Positions 23,881-32,848 of a DNA stretch of 64,000 nt are shown here, piece by piece. Source of the stretch: UBA4877 sp002399285 (GTDB lineage Bacteria; Bacillota; Thermoanaerobacteria; Thermoanaerobacterales; UBA4877). The notes under the pieces are model-generated. The model worked only from the letters and a program-made list of their open reading frames with translations, made no database searches and was not told where the DNA came from. The DNA is taken from the NCBI GenBank assembly GCA_036771835.1, contig DAIPGN010000001.1, positions 248,001 to 312,000 on the forward strand, read 5' to 3'. Within the stretch, counting starts at the first letter, position 1; the number at the start of each line of letters is the position of its first letter. A program made the translations under genes and the position numbers.

Positions 23881-25167
23881 TCACAGCACTATTAGATTTT
23901 CATCGATCATATTTTGTACGGCCATTAATGCTCCAATGATATAGTGTTCAAAGGTTACGCCGCCCTGTACATAGAGTATATATGGATCGCGCAGTGGGGC
24001 ATCCGCACTCAATTCTATTGAAGAGCCGTCGATAAAGCCGCCCGAACTCATGATTATTTTGTCATCATAACCAGGCATATCCCATGGCTCCGGCCTCACA
24101 AAGCTGTCTATCGGACTTGACTTTTGTATGCCTTGGCAGAATGAAATCAGTTTTTTGGGATCTCCCATTTTCACTGCTTGTACAATATCCGTCCGCTTGA
24201 TGTCAAAGGCGGGATTTACACCAAATCCCAGTTTTTCAAACAGACGTGCCAGAAATATAGCTCCTTTAACGGCCTGGCCGACAACATGGGGAGCAAAGAA
24301 AAGCCCCTGAAGTATATTGTGCGACTTGCCAAAGTTTGTTCCCATATGCTTCCCCAATCCCGGCGCAGTAAATCTATAGGAAATCCTTTCTATCAAATCC
24401 TTGCGTCCGACAATATAACCCCCGCTTACCGCAATACCCGCCCCCGGATTTTTAATGAGCGAGCCGGCCACAATATCCGCCCCTGCGTCGGATGGTTCCC
24501 TGTCCTCTACAAACTCTCCATAACAATTATCCACCGCACATACAATATCATTATTGCATTCTTTTACGGATGTGATAGCCGCTTTAAGCATATCTATTCC
24601 TATGGACGGCCTCCAGGAATATCCCCTGGACCGCTGAAACATTATGACCCTTGTTTTATCAGTGATGTTATCTATTAGATTTTCTATATTTATAGTGCCA
24701 TCTTTATTCAGCGGCACTTCCTTATAAAGGACACCATATTCCTTTAAACTCCCCTCACCTACCCTGCCGTCTATGACGGTCCTCATGGTATCATACGGAC
24801 TGCCGGTTGCATAGATCAATTCATCACCGGGACGCAATAAGCCAAACAAAACCGTGCTTAAAACATGAGTACCCGATACGAAATACGGCCTGACAATGGC
24901 ATCCTCAGTATTAAAAACATTTGAATAAATCTCATCAACTATGTCCCTGCTTATATCGCCATAGCCATAGCCTGTGGCAAATATAAATTGGTTATAAGAC
25001 AGTTTTGATTTCTGCATTGCATCTATGACCTTTGCCTGATTAATAAATACAACCTTGTCTACCGACTTATTCGCATCGGAAATGTCGCCAAGTGTGCCCT
25101 CGGCAATCTCAATTAACCTGTCGTCAATTCCAAACTTATTCATCACATCGTAAGGTATTAATCCCAT
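23881..25167 (-). CDS. Methionine gamma-lyase-family PLP protein (YnbB-like, 'aluminium resistance')
   Basis: A 428-residue PLP-dependent enzyme of the Cys/Met metabolism fold, known as YnbB or aluminium-resistance protein; the real substrate is not established. The PLP lysine is in AGSLIKNPGAGIA, with ATGYGYGDISRD, YFVSGTHVLSTVLFGLLRPGDEL and AVDNCYGEFVEDREPSDAGAD upstream. The ATG at 25167 follows AAGGAGTATATT. B. subtilis also has ynbB close to spoVK. It converges on lexA with only 9 bases between stops. Confidence 0.88.
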   Translation of the reverse strand: MGLIPYDVMNKFGIDDRLIEIAEGTLGDISDANKSVDKVVFINQAKVIDAMQKSKLSYNQFIFATGYGYGDISRDIVDEIYSNVFNTEDAIVRPYFVSGTHVLSTVLFGLLRPGDELIYATGSPYDTMRTVIDGRVGEGSLKEYGVLYKEVPLNKDGTINIENLIDNITDKTRVIMFQRSRGYSWRPSIGIDMLKAAITSVKECNNDIVCAVDNCYGEFVEDREPSDAGADIVAGSLIKNPGAGIAVSGGYIVGRKDLIERISYRFTAPGLGKHMGTNFGKSHNILQGLFFAPHVVGQAVKGAIFLARLFEKLGFGVNPAFDIKRTDIVQAVKMGDPKKLISFCQGIQKSSPIDSFVRPEPWDMPGYDDKIIMSSGGFIDGSSIELSADAPLRDPYILYVQGGVTFEHYIIGALMAVQNMIDENLIVL

Positions 25168-25202
25168 AATATACTCCTTATATAATTTAATATAGTTGTA
25201 TG

Positions 25203-26102
25203 TCAATAATAAATATTATCAGGAATATCTTCCTCTTCGATAAATATCAAATCATTTTTCATAATGGGAGATTTTTTATAAATCCTCCATGCCTGATTCA
25301 TAATAGATTTCTCAATTATATTCCGTATAAGTCGCGCATTGCCTTCCTTTATCCTATTATCATTCAAACACCTGATAAGCAGCTTGTATATCTTTCTCTT
25401 CGCCTTGGGTGTCAATTTATAATCGCGTGCCGCGGTCATTTTGTCGGATATAAGCATAAGCTCATCCATAGTATAATCCGGAAAATCAAACTGCAGAGAA
25501 AACCTTGATTTAAGCCCGGGGTTTGCATTTAAGAAATATTCCATTTCATCTCTGTATCCGGCTAAAATTAAAATGAATTCGCTTTTATGGTCTTCCATCG
25601 CCTTCACGAGCGTATCAATGGCCTCTTTTCCGAAGTCCTTTTCGCCTCCTCTTGCAAGAGAATATGCCTCGTCTATAAACAATATACCGCCCATGGCCTT
25701 TTTTACATTCTCCCTAACCTTTTGAGCGGTATGCCCTATATATTCTCCCACAAGATCGGCACGCTCGACCTCAACGACATGCCCCTTAGATAATATGCCT
25801 ACGCCCTTTAATATTTTGCCCAAAAGCCTGGCCACGGTAGTTTTTCCCGTTCCGGGGTTGCCCTTGAATATCATATGTAATGTCAAGGGTTCATATTTCA
25901 ATCCCTTTTCTTTTCTCATCTGTTCCAACCTTATGTAAGCTTCAAGTTGTTTTATAAGATCTTTGATGTCCTTTAAACCCACAAGATCATCTAATTCGTC
26001 TAAAGCGGCATTCAAATCCCGGTCCTTATCCACATCCGCTTGTTTATTACGGCTCTTGAACTTCAAATATTCCAATCCAAAGAATTTATCAGACCTCTTC
26101 AT
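25203..26102 (-). CDS. spoVK: Stage V sporulation protein K, AAA ATPase
   Basis: A 299-residue CbbX/SpoVK-type AAA+ ATPase, required for late spore maturation in B. subtilis. The Walker A FKGNPGTGKTTVARLLGKIL, the EVERADLVGEYIGHTAQKV segment, the Walker B GGILFIDEAYSLARGGEKDFG and the sensor ILAGYRDEMEYFL are clear. The first 35 residues are charged and variable. I see no good ribosome binding site before the ATG at 26102, so the start is uncertain. It is followed by the ynbB-like gene, as in Bacillus. Confidence 0.9.
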   Translation of the reverse strand: MKRSDKFFGLEYLKFKSRNKQADVDKDRDLNAALDELDDLVGLKDIKDLIKQLEAYIRLEQMRKEKGLKYEPLTLHMIFKGNPGTGKTTVARLLGKILKGVGILSKGHVVEVERADLVGEYIGHTAQKVRENVKKAMGGILFIDEAYSLARGGEKDFGKEAIDTLVKAMEDHKSEFILILAGYRDEMEYFLNANPGLKSRFSLQFDFPDYTMDELMLISDKMTAARDYKLTPKAKRKIYKLLIRCLNDNRIKEGNARLIRNIIEKSIMNQAWRIYKKSPIMKNDLIFIEEEDIPDNIYY

Positions 26103-26165
26103 AACGAATCGCCCAATAACAGAATATGCTTGAAAGAATAATTTGGCACTGAAGAAATCGTTGTT

Positions 26166-26218
26166 CTAAAACAGCGACCGCAGCTTAAGGCAGAGTATAC
26201 CGCCCCGTCGCTCCGGCC
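26166..26218 (-). terminator. Possible terminator of asnS
   Basis: On the - strand GGAGCGAC and GTCGCTGTTTT enclose a GC-rich insert, in the 152-bp gap 26103-26254. The GC content is markedly above its surroundings. The stem pairs only about six bases cleanly, so the call is weak. The remainder of the gap shows no convincing promoter. Confidence 0.35.
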
Positions 26219-26254
26219 GCCGTTTCAAATTATATTATCCCACTTGTGAAATTA

Positions 26255-27547
26255 TCAAGGCGTAACCCTATATAACATTCTCGGAAACGGAATCGTCTCT
26301 CTTATATGATCCAAACCACAAATCCACGCCACGGTCCTTTCAATACCAAGCCCGAATCCAGAATGCGGGACGGTGCCATACTTCCTCAAATCCAGATACC
26401 AATTGTAGATTTCGGATGGAAGATTTTCTTCTTCCATCCTCTTGACCAATAGATCATACTCATGTATTCTTTGGCTGCCGCCAATTATTTCTCCATAGCC
26501 TTCAGGTGCCAGCAAATCATCGCAGAGGACTACCTCAGGTCTCTTTGGGTCAGGCTGCATGTAAAAGGCCTTGCACTTTTTGGGATATTCCGTGACAAAT
26601 AACGGTTTTTCATATAAATTTGCGAGGAACGTCTCGTCGGGAGAGCCAAAATCATCTCCCCATTTTATGTCAAAATTGTTTTTCTGCAAAGTCTCTACCG
26701 CATCATCGTAACTAATGCGTTCAAAGGGAGCTTTAATAACTTCTAATTTTGCTATGTCTCTGTTGATGGATTTCAGTTCTAATTCTCTGTTTTTAAGGAC
26801 ACTCTCAACGATGTAAGAGATAAGCTCCTCCTGCAGCTGCAAATTTCCTTCATGGTCCATATAGGCTACTTCCGGTTCCAGCATCCAAAATTCTATCAGA
26901 TGCCTCCTCGTCTTTGACTTCTCAGCTCTAAAGGCCGGGCCGAACGTATATACCTTGCCCAGCGCCATTGCACACGCTTCGGCATACAGCTGTCCCGTCT
27001 GAGATAGGTATGCGCTGTCGCCAAAATAATCAATCTCGAACAGATCTGTAGTACCCTCGCATGCCGTCGGTGTTATTATGGGCGAGTCCGCCCTTATGAA
27101 ACCCTTATTATTTAAGTATTCCACAGCGCTTTTAATAATTTCATGACGTATTCTAAGTATGGCGCTTTGCCTTTCCGTACGCATCCATAGATGCCTATTA
27201 TCCATCAAAAATTCTATGCCGTGTTCCTTCAGCGCGATAGGATAATCACCTGCTTCCTGAACCAATGAAAGGTCGATCAGATCAAGCTCATAACCCGAAG
27301 GAGCTCTTTTATCGCTCTTTACTTTTCCGACCACGATAATAGAAGATTCCTGCGTCAGATGATCGCATAATTCGAATAGTTCAGAACTGACGGCAGATTT
27401 CTCAGCCACTACCTGAATAAATCCGCTTCCATCTCTTATCTGCAAAAATTGAATCTTCCCGCTGGATCTTTTATTATATAGCCAGCCCTTTATCAATACC
27501 TCATGCCCCTCATGTAGTTTAACATCGGAAATACTGCATTCAACCAT
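26255..27547 (-). CDS. asnS: Asparaginyl-tRNA synthetase
   Basis: A 430-residue class II synthetase charging tRNA-Asn. The N-terminal OB fold (VLIKGWLYNKRSSGKIQFLQIRDGSGFIQVV) reads the anticodon. The class II motif 2 appears as FRAEKSKTRRHLIEFWMLEPEVAY and motif 3 as GFGLGIERTVAWICGLDHIRETIPFPR. Ends LYRVTP. It is the last gene of a ymdB-PHP-aminotransferase-purB-asnS run; no T-box is visible in the 81-bp gap before it. Confidence 0.95.
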   Translation of the reverse strand: MVECSISDVKLHEGHEVLIKGWLYNKRSSGKIQFLQIRDGSGFIQVVAEKSAVSSELFELCDHLTQESSIIVVGKVKSDKRAPSGYELDLIDLSLVQEAGDYPIALKEHGIEFLMDNRHLWMRTERQSAILRIRHEIIKSAVEYLNNKGFIRADSPIITPTACEGTTDLFEIDYFGDSAYLSQTGQLYAEACAMALGKVYTFGPAFRAEKSKTRRHLIEFWMLEPEVAYMDHEGNLQLQEELISYIVESVLKNRELELKSINRDIAKLEVIKAPFERISYDDAVETLQKNNFDIKWGDDFGSPDETFLANLYEKPLFVTEYPKKCKAFYMQPDPKRPEVVLCDDLLAPEGYGEIIGGSQRIHEYDLLVKRMEEENLPSEIYNWYLDLRKYGTVPHSGFGLGIERTVAWICGLDHIRETIPFPRMLYRVTP

Positions 27548-27628
27548 TTTTAAACCTCCATTAGCAGAATAAATTTAAAAAGCAGCAAACAGCGCATCAA
27601 TTTGATAATATGTTTATAACAGCAATGT

Positions 27629-29065
27629 TTATACCGTAAGTATCGTATCAATATTATTCAAATCAGCATTATATTTTTCCAACTCAGGCTGTACAAAATT
27701 TTGAATATAGAGTTCCACCTGTTTTGCAGATAGACCTATATATCTCTCCGGATCTAATAGATCCTTAACTTCGTCTTCCCTTATCGGTATTTCGGGGTCA
27801 TCGATGATCTCCCATATCAGATTTAGATCCGTTCCCTCTCTATAGGCCATCTTTGCATCCATTGAGTGCTTCCGAAGCCTCTCGTGTACGGCTTGTCTGT
27901 CTCCGCCGTTTTCCACCGATCTCATCAATATATTTTCCATAGCCATGAACGGCAGTTCACGCGAAATATTTTTATTAATTATCTTCGGGTACACATTAAT
28001 ATTCTGCGAAATATTGGCATAGAGGTTCAAAACGCCATCGGCAGCGAGAAAAATTTCAGGTATGGATATACGTCTGTCAGCCGAGTCATCCAATGTCCTT
28101 TCCAGCCACTGCGCGGAAGCGGTCACGGAAAAGTTGGATACATCCACTATTATGTAGCGGCTGAGCGAACACATTCTCTCACTGCGCATAGGGTTCCGTT
28201 TATAAGGCATGGCAGAGGAACCGACTTGTGATTCTTCAAATGGTTCCTCCAATTCGTTTTCATGTTGAAGAAGTCTGATATCATTCCCAAATTTATGAGC
28301 GCTTTGAGCTATACCGCACAGCGCTTCCGCTATATACCAATCATATTTCCTCGTATATGTCTGCCCTGTAATAGGAAATGACTTTTCAAATCCCATTTTA
28401 CGTGTTACTATTTTATCTAACTCCAAGACCTTGTCAGTATCCCCGTGGAATAGCTCTAAAAAACTTGCCTGCGTACCTGTGGTACCCTTTGCTCCTCTGA
28501 TCATGAAATGATCTATGCGGTTGTTGAGCTCATCGAGATCCATCATCAGATCTTGTATCCACATGCACGCCCTTTTACCTATAGTGGTAAGCTGGGCAGG
28601 TTGAAAATGAGTATAGCCCAAAGTAGGTACATCCTTATAGCTGACGGCAAAAACAGTAAGATTTTTTATACATTTTAAGACTTTATTTCTAATGATCAGT
28701 AAAGCCTGATACATTTGTATCAAATCCGCATTATCATCTACGAAGGCGCTGGTAGCTCCCAAATGAATTATCGGCCGTGCTTTAGGCGCCTTCTCTCCGA
28801 ATTCATAGATGTGCGCCATTACGTCATGCTTCAACTCTTTTTCCTTATTTGAAACAGTATCGTAAGAAATATCGTTTATGTGACGCTTCATCTCATCTAT
28901 CTGTTCATCCGTAATATTAAGTCCAAGTTCCTTTTCTGCTTCGGCTAAGGCTACCCACAGCTTGCGCCATAAACTATATTTATTGTCATCCGAAAAGATA
29001 TGGCTCATCTCTTTACTCGCATATCTTTCCACCAGCGGATTTGAATACCTGTCGTGTTCGGTCAT
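27629..29065 (-). CDS. purB: Adenylosuccinate lyase
   Basis: A 478-residue fumarase-superfamily enzyme acting twice in purine synthesis: SAICAR to AICAR and adenylosuccinate to AMP. The superfamily signature SSAMPYKRNPMRSERMCSLSR is present, with the HLGATSAFVDDNAD and PTLGYTHFQPAQLTTIGKRA regions. The ATG at 29065 is preferred over the one at 29074, which lies only 2 bases from the GAGGT site. It follows the aminotransferase with its stop codon touching. Confidence 0.95.
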   Translation of the reverse strand: MTEHDRYSNPLVERYASKEMSHIFSDDNKYSLWRKLWVALAEAEKELGLNITDEQIDEMKRHINDISYDTVSNKEKELKHDVMAHIYEFGEKAPKARPIIHLGATSAFVDDNADLIQMYQALLIIRNKVLKCIKNLTVFAVSYKDVPTLGYTHFQPAQLTTIGKRACMWIQDLMMDLDELNNRIDHFMIRGAKGTTGTQASFLELFHGDTDKVLELDKIVTRKMGFEKSFPITGQTYTRKYDWYIAEALCGIAQSAHKFGNDIRLLQHENELEEPFEESQVGSSAMPYKRNPMRSERMCSLSRYIIVDVSNFSVTASAQWLERTLDDSADRRISIPEIFLAADGVLNLYANISQNINVYPKIINKNISRELPFMAMENILMRSVENGGDRQAVHERLRKHSMDAKMAYREGTDLNLIWEIIDDPEIPIREDEVKDLLDPERYIGLSAKQVELYIQNFVQPELEKYNADLNNIDTILTV

Positions 29066-29074
29066 CAGTTTCAT

Positions 29075-30262
29075 CTACCTCAATTTTTTTATAAATTCAT
29101 TGATGTTTTCAAGTCCCAGCTTTATACCATCCATGGAAGTCGCATAGGAGAGCCTGATAAAATCGTCGTTGCCAAAACCCGAGCCGGCGACGGCCGCCAC
29201 TCCATAGTATTTCAGCAGCAATTCAGCAAATTTATCCGACGAATCGATCGATTCTCCTTCAATGGATTTATCCTTATAGTTGGTAATATCAAGCATTACA
29301 TAAAAAGCTCCTTTTGGACGGATAAATTTAATATTATACTCGTCCAATTTTTTTATCATATATTTTCTTCTGTTGTCAAATTCGGATATCATATTATTCA
29401 GTTCGTTTTCACCGCTGCTCATGGCGACCATAGCGGCATATTGGGCTATGGAATTGGCATTGGATGTCGTGTGGCTCTGTATATCTGTCATGATTTTTAT
29501 TATGTCTTTATTGCCGGCCGCATATCCTATTCGCCAGCCCGTCATAGCATAAGTCTTGGAAACACCGTTTATTACAAAAGTCAAATTCTTGATATCTTCA
29601 TTTACAGATGCAATGCTATGGTGCCTTTCACCGTCATATATCAACTTACTATATATCTCATCAGATATCACATAGATATTGTGCCTCACCAATACTTCGG
29701 ACAGGGCCATCAATTCATCAAAAGTATAGACTGTGCCCGTTGGATTTCCAGGACTATTAATAAAGAATAACTTTGTCTTTGCCGTAATTGATCTTTCAAG
29801 CTGAGAAGGTGTAATTTTAAAATCATTCGCCGGGTCTGCATCTATGATAACAGGTACCCCGCCGCACAGCTTTACCATTTCGGGATAACTGACCCAGTAT
29901 GGTGAAGGTATCAGCGCCTCGTCGTCCACATCTATCAAAGCCTGAAGCACATTAAATATTGCCTGTTTGGCTCCATTGGATACCAGGATTTCATTGGGAG
30001 CATAGCACAGACCATAATCATTTTTAAACCTGTCGCATATGGTCTGTCTCAGATCTAAGAAACCGGAAACCGGCGTATATTTGGTGAGCCCGGTAAACAT
30101 AGCATGAATTGCCGCTTCTTTGATATACAAAGGCGTATCAAAATCAGGTTCTCCAACCCCGAAATTGACAACCTTTTTACCCTCTGATTTGAGTTGGTTA
30201 GCGATTGCATTCATGGCTAAAGTTGATGATGGAGTTACGTTTTTACCTCTTGACGAAATCAT
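29075..30262 (-). CDS. Class I aminotransferase, probable aspartate aminotransferase
   Basis: A 395-residue fold-type I PLP enzyme. The PLP lysine is in NGVSKTYAMTGWRIGYAAG, with GVGEPDFDTPLYIKEAA, YTPVSGFLDLRQTI, INSPGNPTG and SDEIYSKLIYDG, a pattern typical of the 1-gamma aspartate aminotransferases. The ATG at 30262 follows GGGAGGAATTTTG. Its position before purB and asnS would supply aspartate, a precursor for adenylosuccinate and asparagine; that link is inference. Other amino donors are possible. Confidence 0.9.
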   Translation of the reverse strand: MISSRGKNVTPSSTLAMNAIANQLKSEGKKVVNFGVGEPDFDTPLYIKEAAIHAMFTGLTKYTPVSGFLDLRQTICDRFKNDYGLCYAPNEILVSNGAKQAIFNVLQALIDVDDEALIPSPYWVSYPEMVKLCGGVPVIIDADPANDFKITPSQLERSITAKTKLFFINSPGNPTGTVYTFDELMALSEVLVRHNIYVISDEIYSKLIYDGERHHSIASVNEDIKNLTFVINGVSKTYAMTGWRIGYAAGNKDIIKIMTDIQSHTTSNANSIAQYAAMVAMSSGENELNNMISEFDNRRKYMIKKLDEYNIKFIRPKGAFYVMLDITNYKDKSIEGESIDSSDKFAELLLKYYGVAAVAGSGFGNDDFIRLSYATSMDGIKLGLENINEFIKKLR

Positions 30263-30275
30263 CAAAATTCCTCCC

Positions 30276-31091
30276 TCAAATTTTTAATTTCTCTTTTAAT
30301 TCTATCACATTGCGGTATGAAATTGTACATTTACCTATAGCGCCGTCTGTGGGAGAGTGGAAATCAGACCCCCCCGTTTCGATCAGATCGTATTTTTTTG
30401 CAAAGTCCTTTGCCATACGGATATCATCTGCGCCATGCTTCGGATGATATACCTCTATTCCATACATCCCGGCTTCGATTATTTTAGGTATCAGAACTTT
30501 TTTGCCGATCAGGCCCGGATGAGCAAGTACGGGTGCGCCGCCTGACTTAACAATAATCTTCACGGCTTCTTCGGGAGATAGTTCATATTTTTCCACATAG
30601 ATCGGCGAGCTTTTATTCAAATACTTTTTAAATGCATCAGATACGTTGCCGGCATAACCGTGTCTGACCAATACTCTTGCAATATGAGGTCTCCCAAGCG
30701 TATAATGATTACCTTCATTATATACTTCGTTGATATCCAAATTAATTTTATAGTAGTCATAGAGATTTTTGACCATCTTTTCGACTCTATGGGTCCTTAC
30801 AGCCCTTATATCTGAGAGCGTCGCAAGCAAATCATTGTCTTCATAATCCATCCAGTATCCCAATATATGTACGTCCTCGCCGTCCAAAGTTGCACTCATC
30901 TCTATGCCGGGTATGATATCAATGCCCTTACGTTCACGCAGATCAAGGGCGTTTTTTATGCCGCCTACCGTATCATGATCAGTAATAGCTATCCCGCTGA
31001 TTTTATTTGAAACCGCCATGTCGATTATCTGATCCGGTGTTAATACGCCGTCTGAATATATGGTATGAACATGCATATCATATTCAGTCAT
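30276..31091 (-). CDS. PHP-domain phosphoesterase (TrpH/YciV-like)
   Basis: A 271-residue metal-dependent phosphoesterase. It begins MTEYDMHVHTIYSDGVLTPDQII (HxH metal motif), continues ISGIAITDHDTVGGIKNAL, IIPGIEMSA, PVLAHPG and ends near TGGSDFHSPTD. Relatives hydrolyse 3',5'-nucleoside bisphosphates and trim short RNA. The ATG at 31091 overlaps the ymdB stop by 8 bases and fits the family start; the ORF extends further upstream within ymdB. The proximity to ymdB and rny suggests nucleotide or RNA turnover. Confidence 0.88.
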   Translation of the reverse strand: MTEYDMHVHTIYSDGVLTPDQIIDMAVSNKISGIAITDHDTVGGIKNALDLRERKGIDIIPGIEMSATLDGEDVHILGYWMDYEDNDLLATLSDIRAVRTHRVEKMVKNLYDYYKINLDINEVYNEGNHYTLGRPHIARVLVRHGYAGNVSDAFKKYLNKSSPIYVEKYELSPEEAVKIIVKSGGAPVLAHPGLIGKKVLIPKIIEAGMYGIEVYHPKHGADDIRMAKDFAKKYDLIETGGSDFHSPTDGAIGKCTISYRNVIELKEKLKI

Positions 31092-31899
31092 CTTTATCGT
31101 TCCCCCCATATCTCCGTTCGAGTTCCGACGCCGTCTGATTGAGCGCGGTAACTTTGCGGGCCTTGCCATCGTCGGCTGTTTCTAAAATAACGGCGTTTAA
31201 TTGTGCCTCACCGCCGGCCACATCGAATCTCGTTGGCATACCCGTAATAAATTTCTTTATTATAGCATCCTTATCCGAACCGATAACGGAGTTTATAGGT
31301 CCGGTCATTCCCGCATCCGTTATATATGCGGTACCGCCAGGCAATATCTTTGCATCTGCAGTCTGTACATGCGTATGCGTACCGAAAACGGCGGTGACCC
31401 TGCCGTCCACATAATAGCCGAAGGCAATTTTTTCCGATGTCGCTTCCCCATGAAAATCCACAATTATATAATCTGCTGTTTCGCTGCATAGATCGATCAC
31501 TTTATCAACGGAAGTAAAGGGGCAATCAATAGGATTCATAAAAACCCTTCCCATTACATTTATTATGCATATGGAGCTATCCCCACACTTATAAAAAGTA
31601 TAGCCCTGCCCCGGGACACCCGCCGGATAATTGACGGGCCGTATAAGATGCTCTTCATTATTGATTATATCTACTATTTCCCTTTTGTCCCAAATATGAT
31701 TGCCCGATGTTATTACATCTATCCCAAACGAATATAATTCATCCAATACCTTTCTGGTCAAGCCATTGCCATGCGCGGCATTCTCACCGTTTGCGACCAC
31801 AACGTCTATCTTATATTCATTCCTCACATAACCCAAAAAATCCTTGAGAAGGGATCTTCCTGACCTGCCCACAATGTCGCCTATGAATAAAATCTTCAA
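31084..31899 (-). CDS. ymdB: YmdB-type metallophosphoesterase (2',3'-cyclic nucleotide)
   Basis: A 271-residue dinuclear-metal phosphodiesterase of the TIGR00282 family. It begins KILFIGDIVGRSGRSLLKDFL, followed by VVANGENAAHGNGLT, DVITSGNHIWDKREI, DFHGEATSEKIA and FGTHTHVQTAD, giving all the metal-binding Asp, Asn, Glu and His residues. In B. subtilis YmdB is encoded just after rny and affects biofilm versus motility and RNase Y function. Here one flavodoxin-like gene separates it from rny. Confidence 0.94.
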   Translation of the reverse strand: MKILFIGDIVGRSGRSLLKDFLGYVRNEYKIDVVVANGENAAHGNGLTRKVLDELYSFGIDVITSGNHIWDKREIVDIINNEEHLIRPVNYPAGVPGQGYTFYKCGDSSICIINVMGRVFMNPIDCPFTSVDKVIDLCSETADYIIVDFHGEATSEKIAFGYYVDGRVTAVFGTHTHVQTADAKILPGGTAYITDAGMTGPINSVIGSDKDAIIKKFITGMPTRFDVAGGEAQLNAVILETADDGKARKVTALNQTASELERRYGGNDKDD

Positions 31900-32155
31900 A
31901 ATACTTCTCCTTTCAAATATTCAGTGAATCAGATAAAGTCAAAAAATCTTTATGATTCATATGAGAAAAAGGTCAATTTGCCGTCTTTTTATAACAAACT
32001 GCCTTATATATTATACTACATCTTTACAAAAAAATTTTTACAGGGTATGTATTAATCCAGTAATTAATCTTGAATGATCCTCAATGAGTTATGGAAAAAC
32101 AAGTAAGCTCAACCCCATCGGACAAACAAGCGAGAGTTTATATAGGACGTAATTA

Positions 32156-32713
32156 CTATTCATCCAGAATGAACTCTTTCACATCCTGTCTTGCTTCATC
32201 GGAAAAAAGTATATCTCCGGCCAGGCTGTTTTTCCCATAATGGCTTGCGCTTAAATATAAAATTTTCGGTGTTTCTTCCACGTGGTAAGAAAATACCTTT
32301 CGAAAATTGTTTTTCTCAGTGTTGCTGACGACAATAAATCTCTTGCGCGCTTTATCATAAGCGCTCAATTCCTCAGGGTTTATACGAAAATACCACTGCT
32401 GCCTTTCACTAAAGGCAAAAAAATTAGCACATGGATAATCATTATAATTCGGGACAATAAAATATGTCAAATCATGGGATATGATGTTGTCAATCAGCGT
32501 ACATTCCATATCATCCATATACGGACAGCTTAAATTTTTAGTAAAACACTCATAATTGCATTTGCCGCAGGAGTTTATTGAGAATTCCGTAAAACTCAGC
32601 AAGTCGGCGGCACCGCAATAAATCTCCCTGATATAATTACCTATCGCCTCACAATTCCCATCTTTCCTTGAACTGAATGTTATAATACAAACACGTATAT
32701 TTTTATTTTCCAT
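32156..32713 (-). CDS. Flavodoxin-like NAD(P)H oxidoreductase with cysteine cluster
   Basis: A 185-residue protein with a flavodoxin-fold start (IRVCIITFSSRKDGNCEAIGNYI), like NADPH-dependent FMN reductases. A cysteine set, CGKCNYECF and then CPYMDDMEC, follows at about residues 49-70, reminiscent of iron-sulfur flavoproteins. The middle (IVPNYNDYPCANFFAFSERQQWYF) may bind flavin. It sits between rny and ymdB, an unusual place. The 256-bp gap downstream (31900-32155) holds only AT-rich DNA with a TATAAT box on the - strand at 32010-32015, a possible ymdB promoter. The substrate is unknown. Confidence 0.75.
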   Translation of the reverse strand: MENKNIRVCIITFSSRKDGNCEAIGNYIREIYCGAADLLSFTEFSINSCGKCNYECFTKNLSCPYMDDMECTLIDNIISHDLTYFIVPNYNDYPCANFFAFSERQQWYFRINPEELSAYDKARKRFIVVSNTEKNNFRKVFSYHVEETPKILYLSASHYGKNSLAGDILFSDEARQDVKEFILDE

Positions 32714-32770
32714 AATTCGCCTCGCAGATTTTTATATTATCCCATTATGGGTTGCCTAACGATAAACGCA

Positions 32771-32837
32771 CGAAAGGCACAGAACAACGAAAGATCCTGT
32801 GCCTTTCGCAAGGATGCGGCACCGCTCAGTGCATCCT
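32771..32837 (-). terminator. Two tandem hairpins after rny
   Basis: In - strand order, AGGATGC pairs with GCATCCT (32837 to 32811). A perfect 12-bp stem, CGAAAGGCACAG with CTGTGCCTTTCG (32808 to 32771), follows. The T tract is poor (GCGTTTATCG), so the pair may stabilise the 3' end as well as terminate. Confidence 0.65.
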
Positions 32838-32848
32838 CGTATTAAATT

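Noticed and set aside
23881..25167. Reading the YnbB-like gene as a true methionine gamma-lyase or metal-resistance determinant
   Set aside because: The family name is historical and I see no residue that fixes the substrate; only the PLP-enzyme fold is supported.
26166..26218. GC-rich patch as a foreign insertion
   Set aside because: It is only about 50 bases, lies at a gene end and can be explained as a terminator stem.
29054..29770. Long + strand open frame opposite the aminotransferase gene
   Set aside because: It is antisense to a full, well-conserved enzyme and has no ribosome binding site or family motifs; a shadow frame.
31900..32155. Riboswitch or small RNA in the gap before ymdB
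   Set aside because: AT-rich with no stable hairpin followed by T tract and no known aptamer motif; only a lone TATAAT box.
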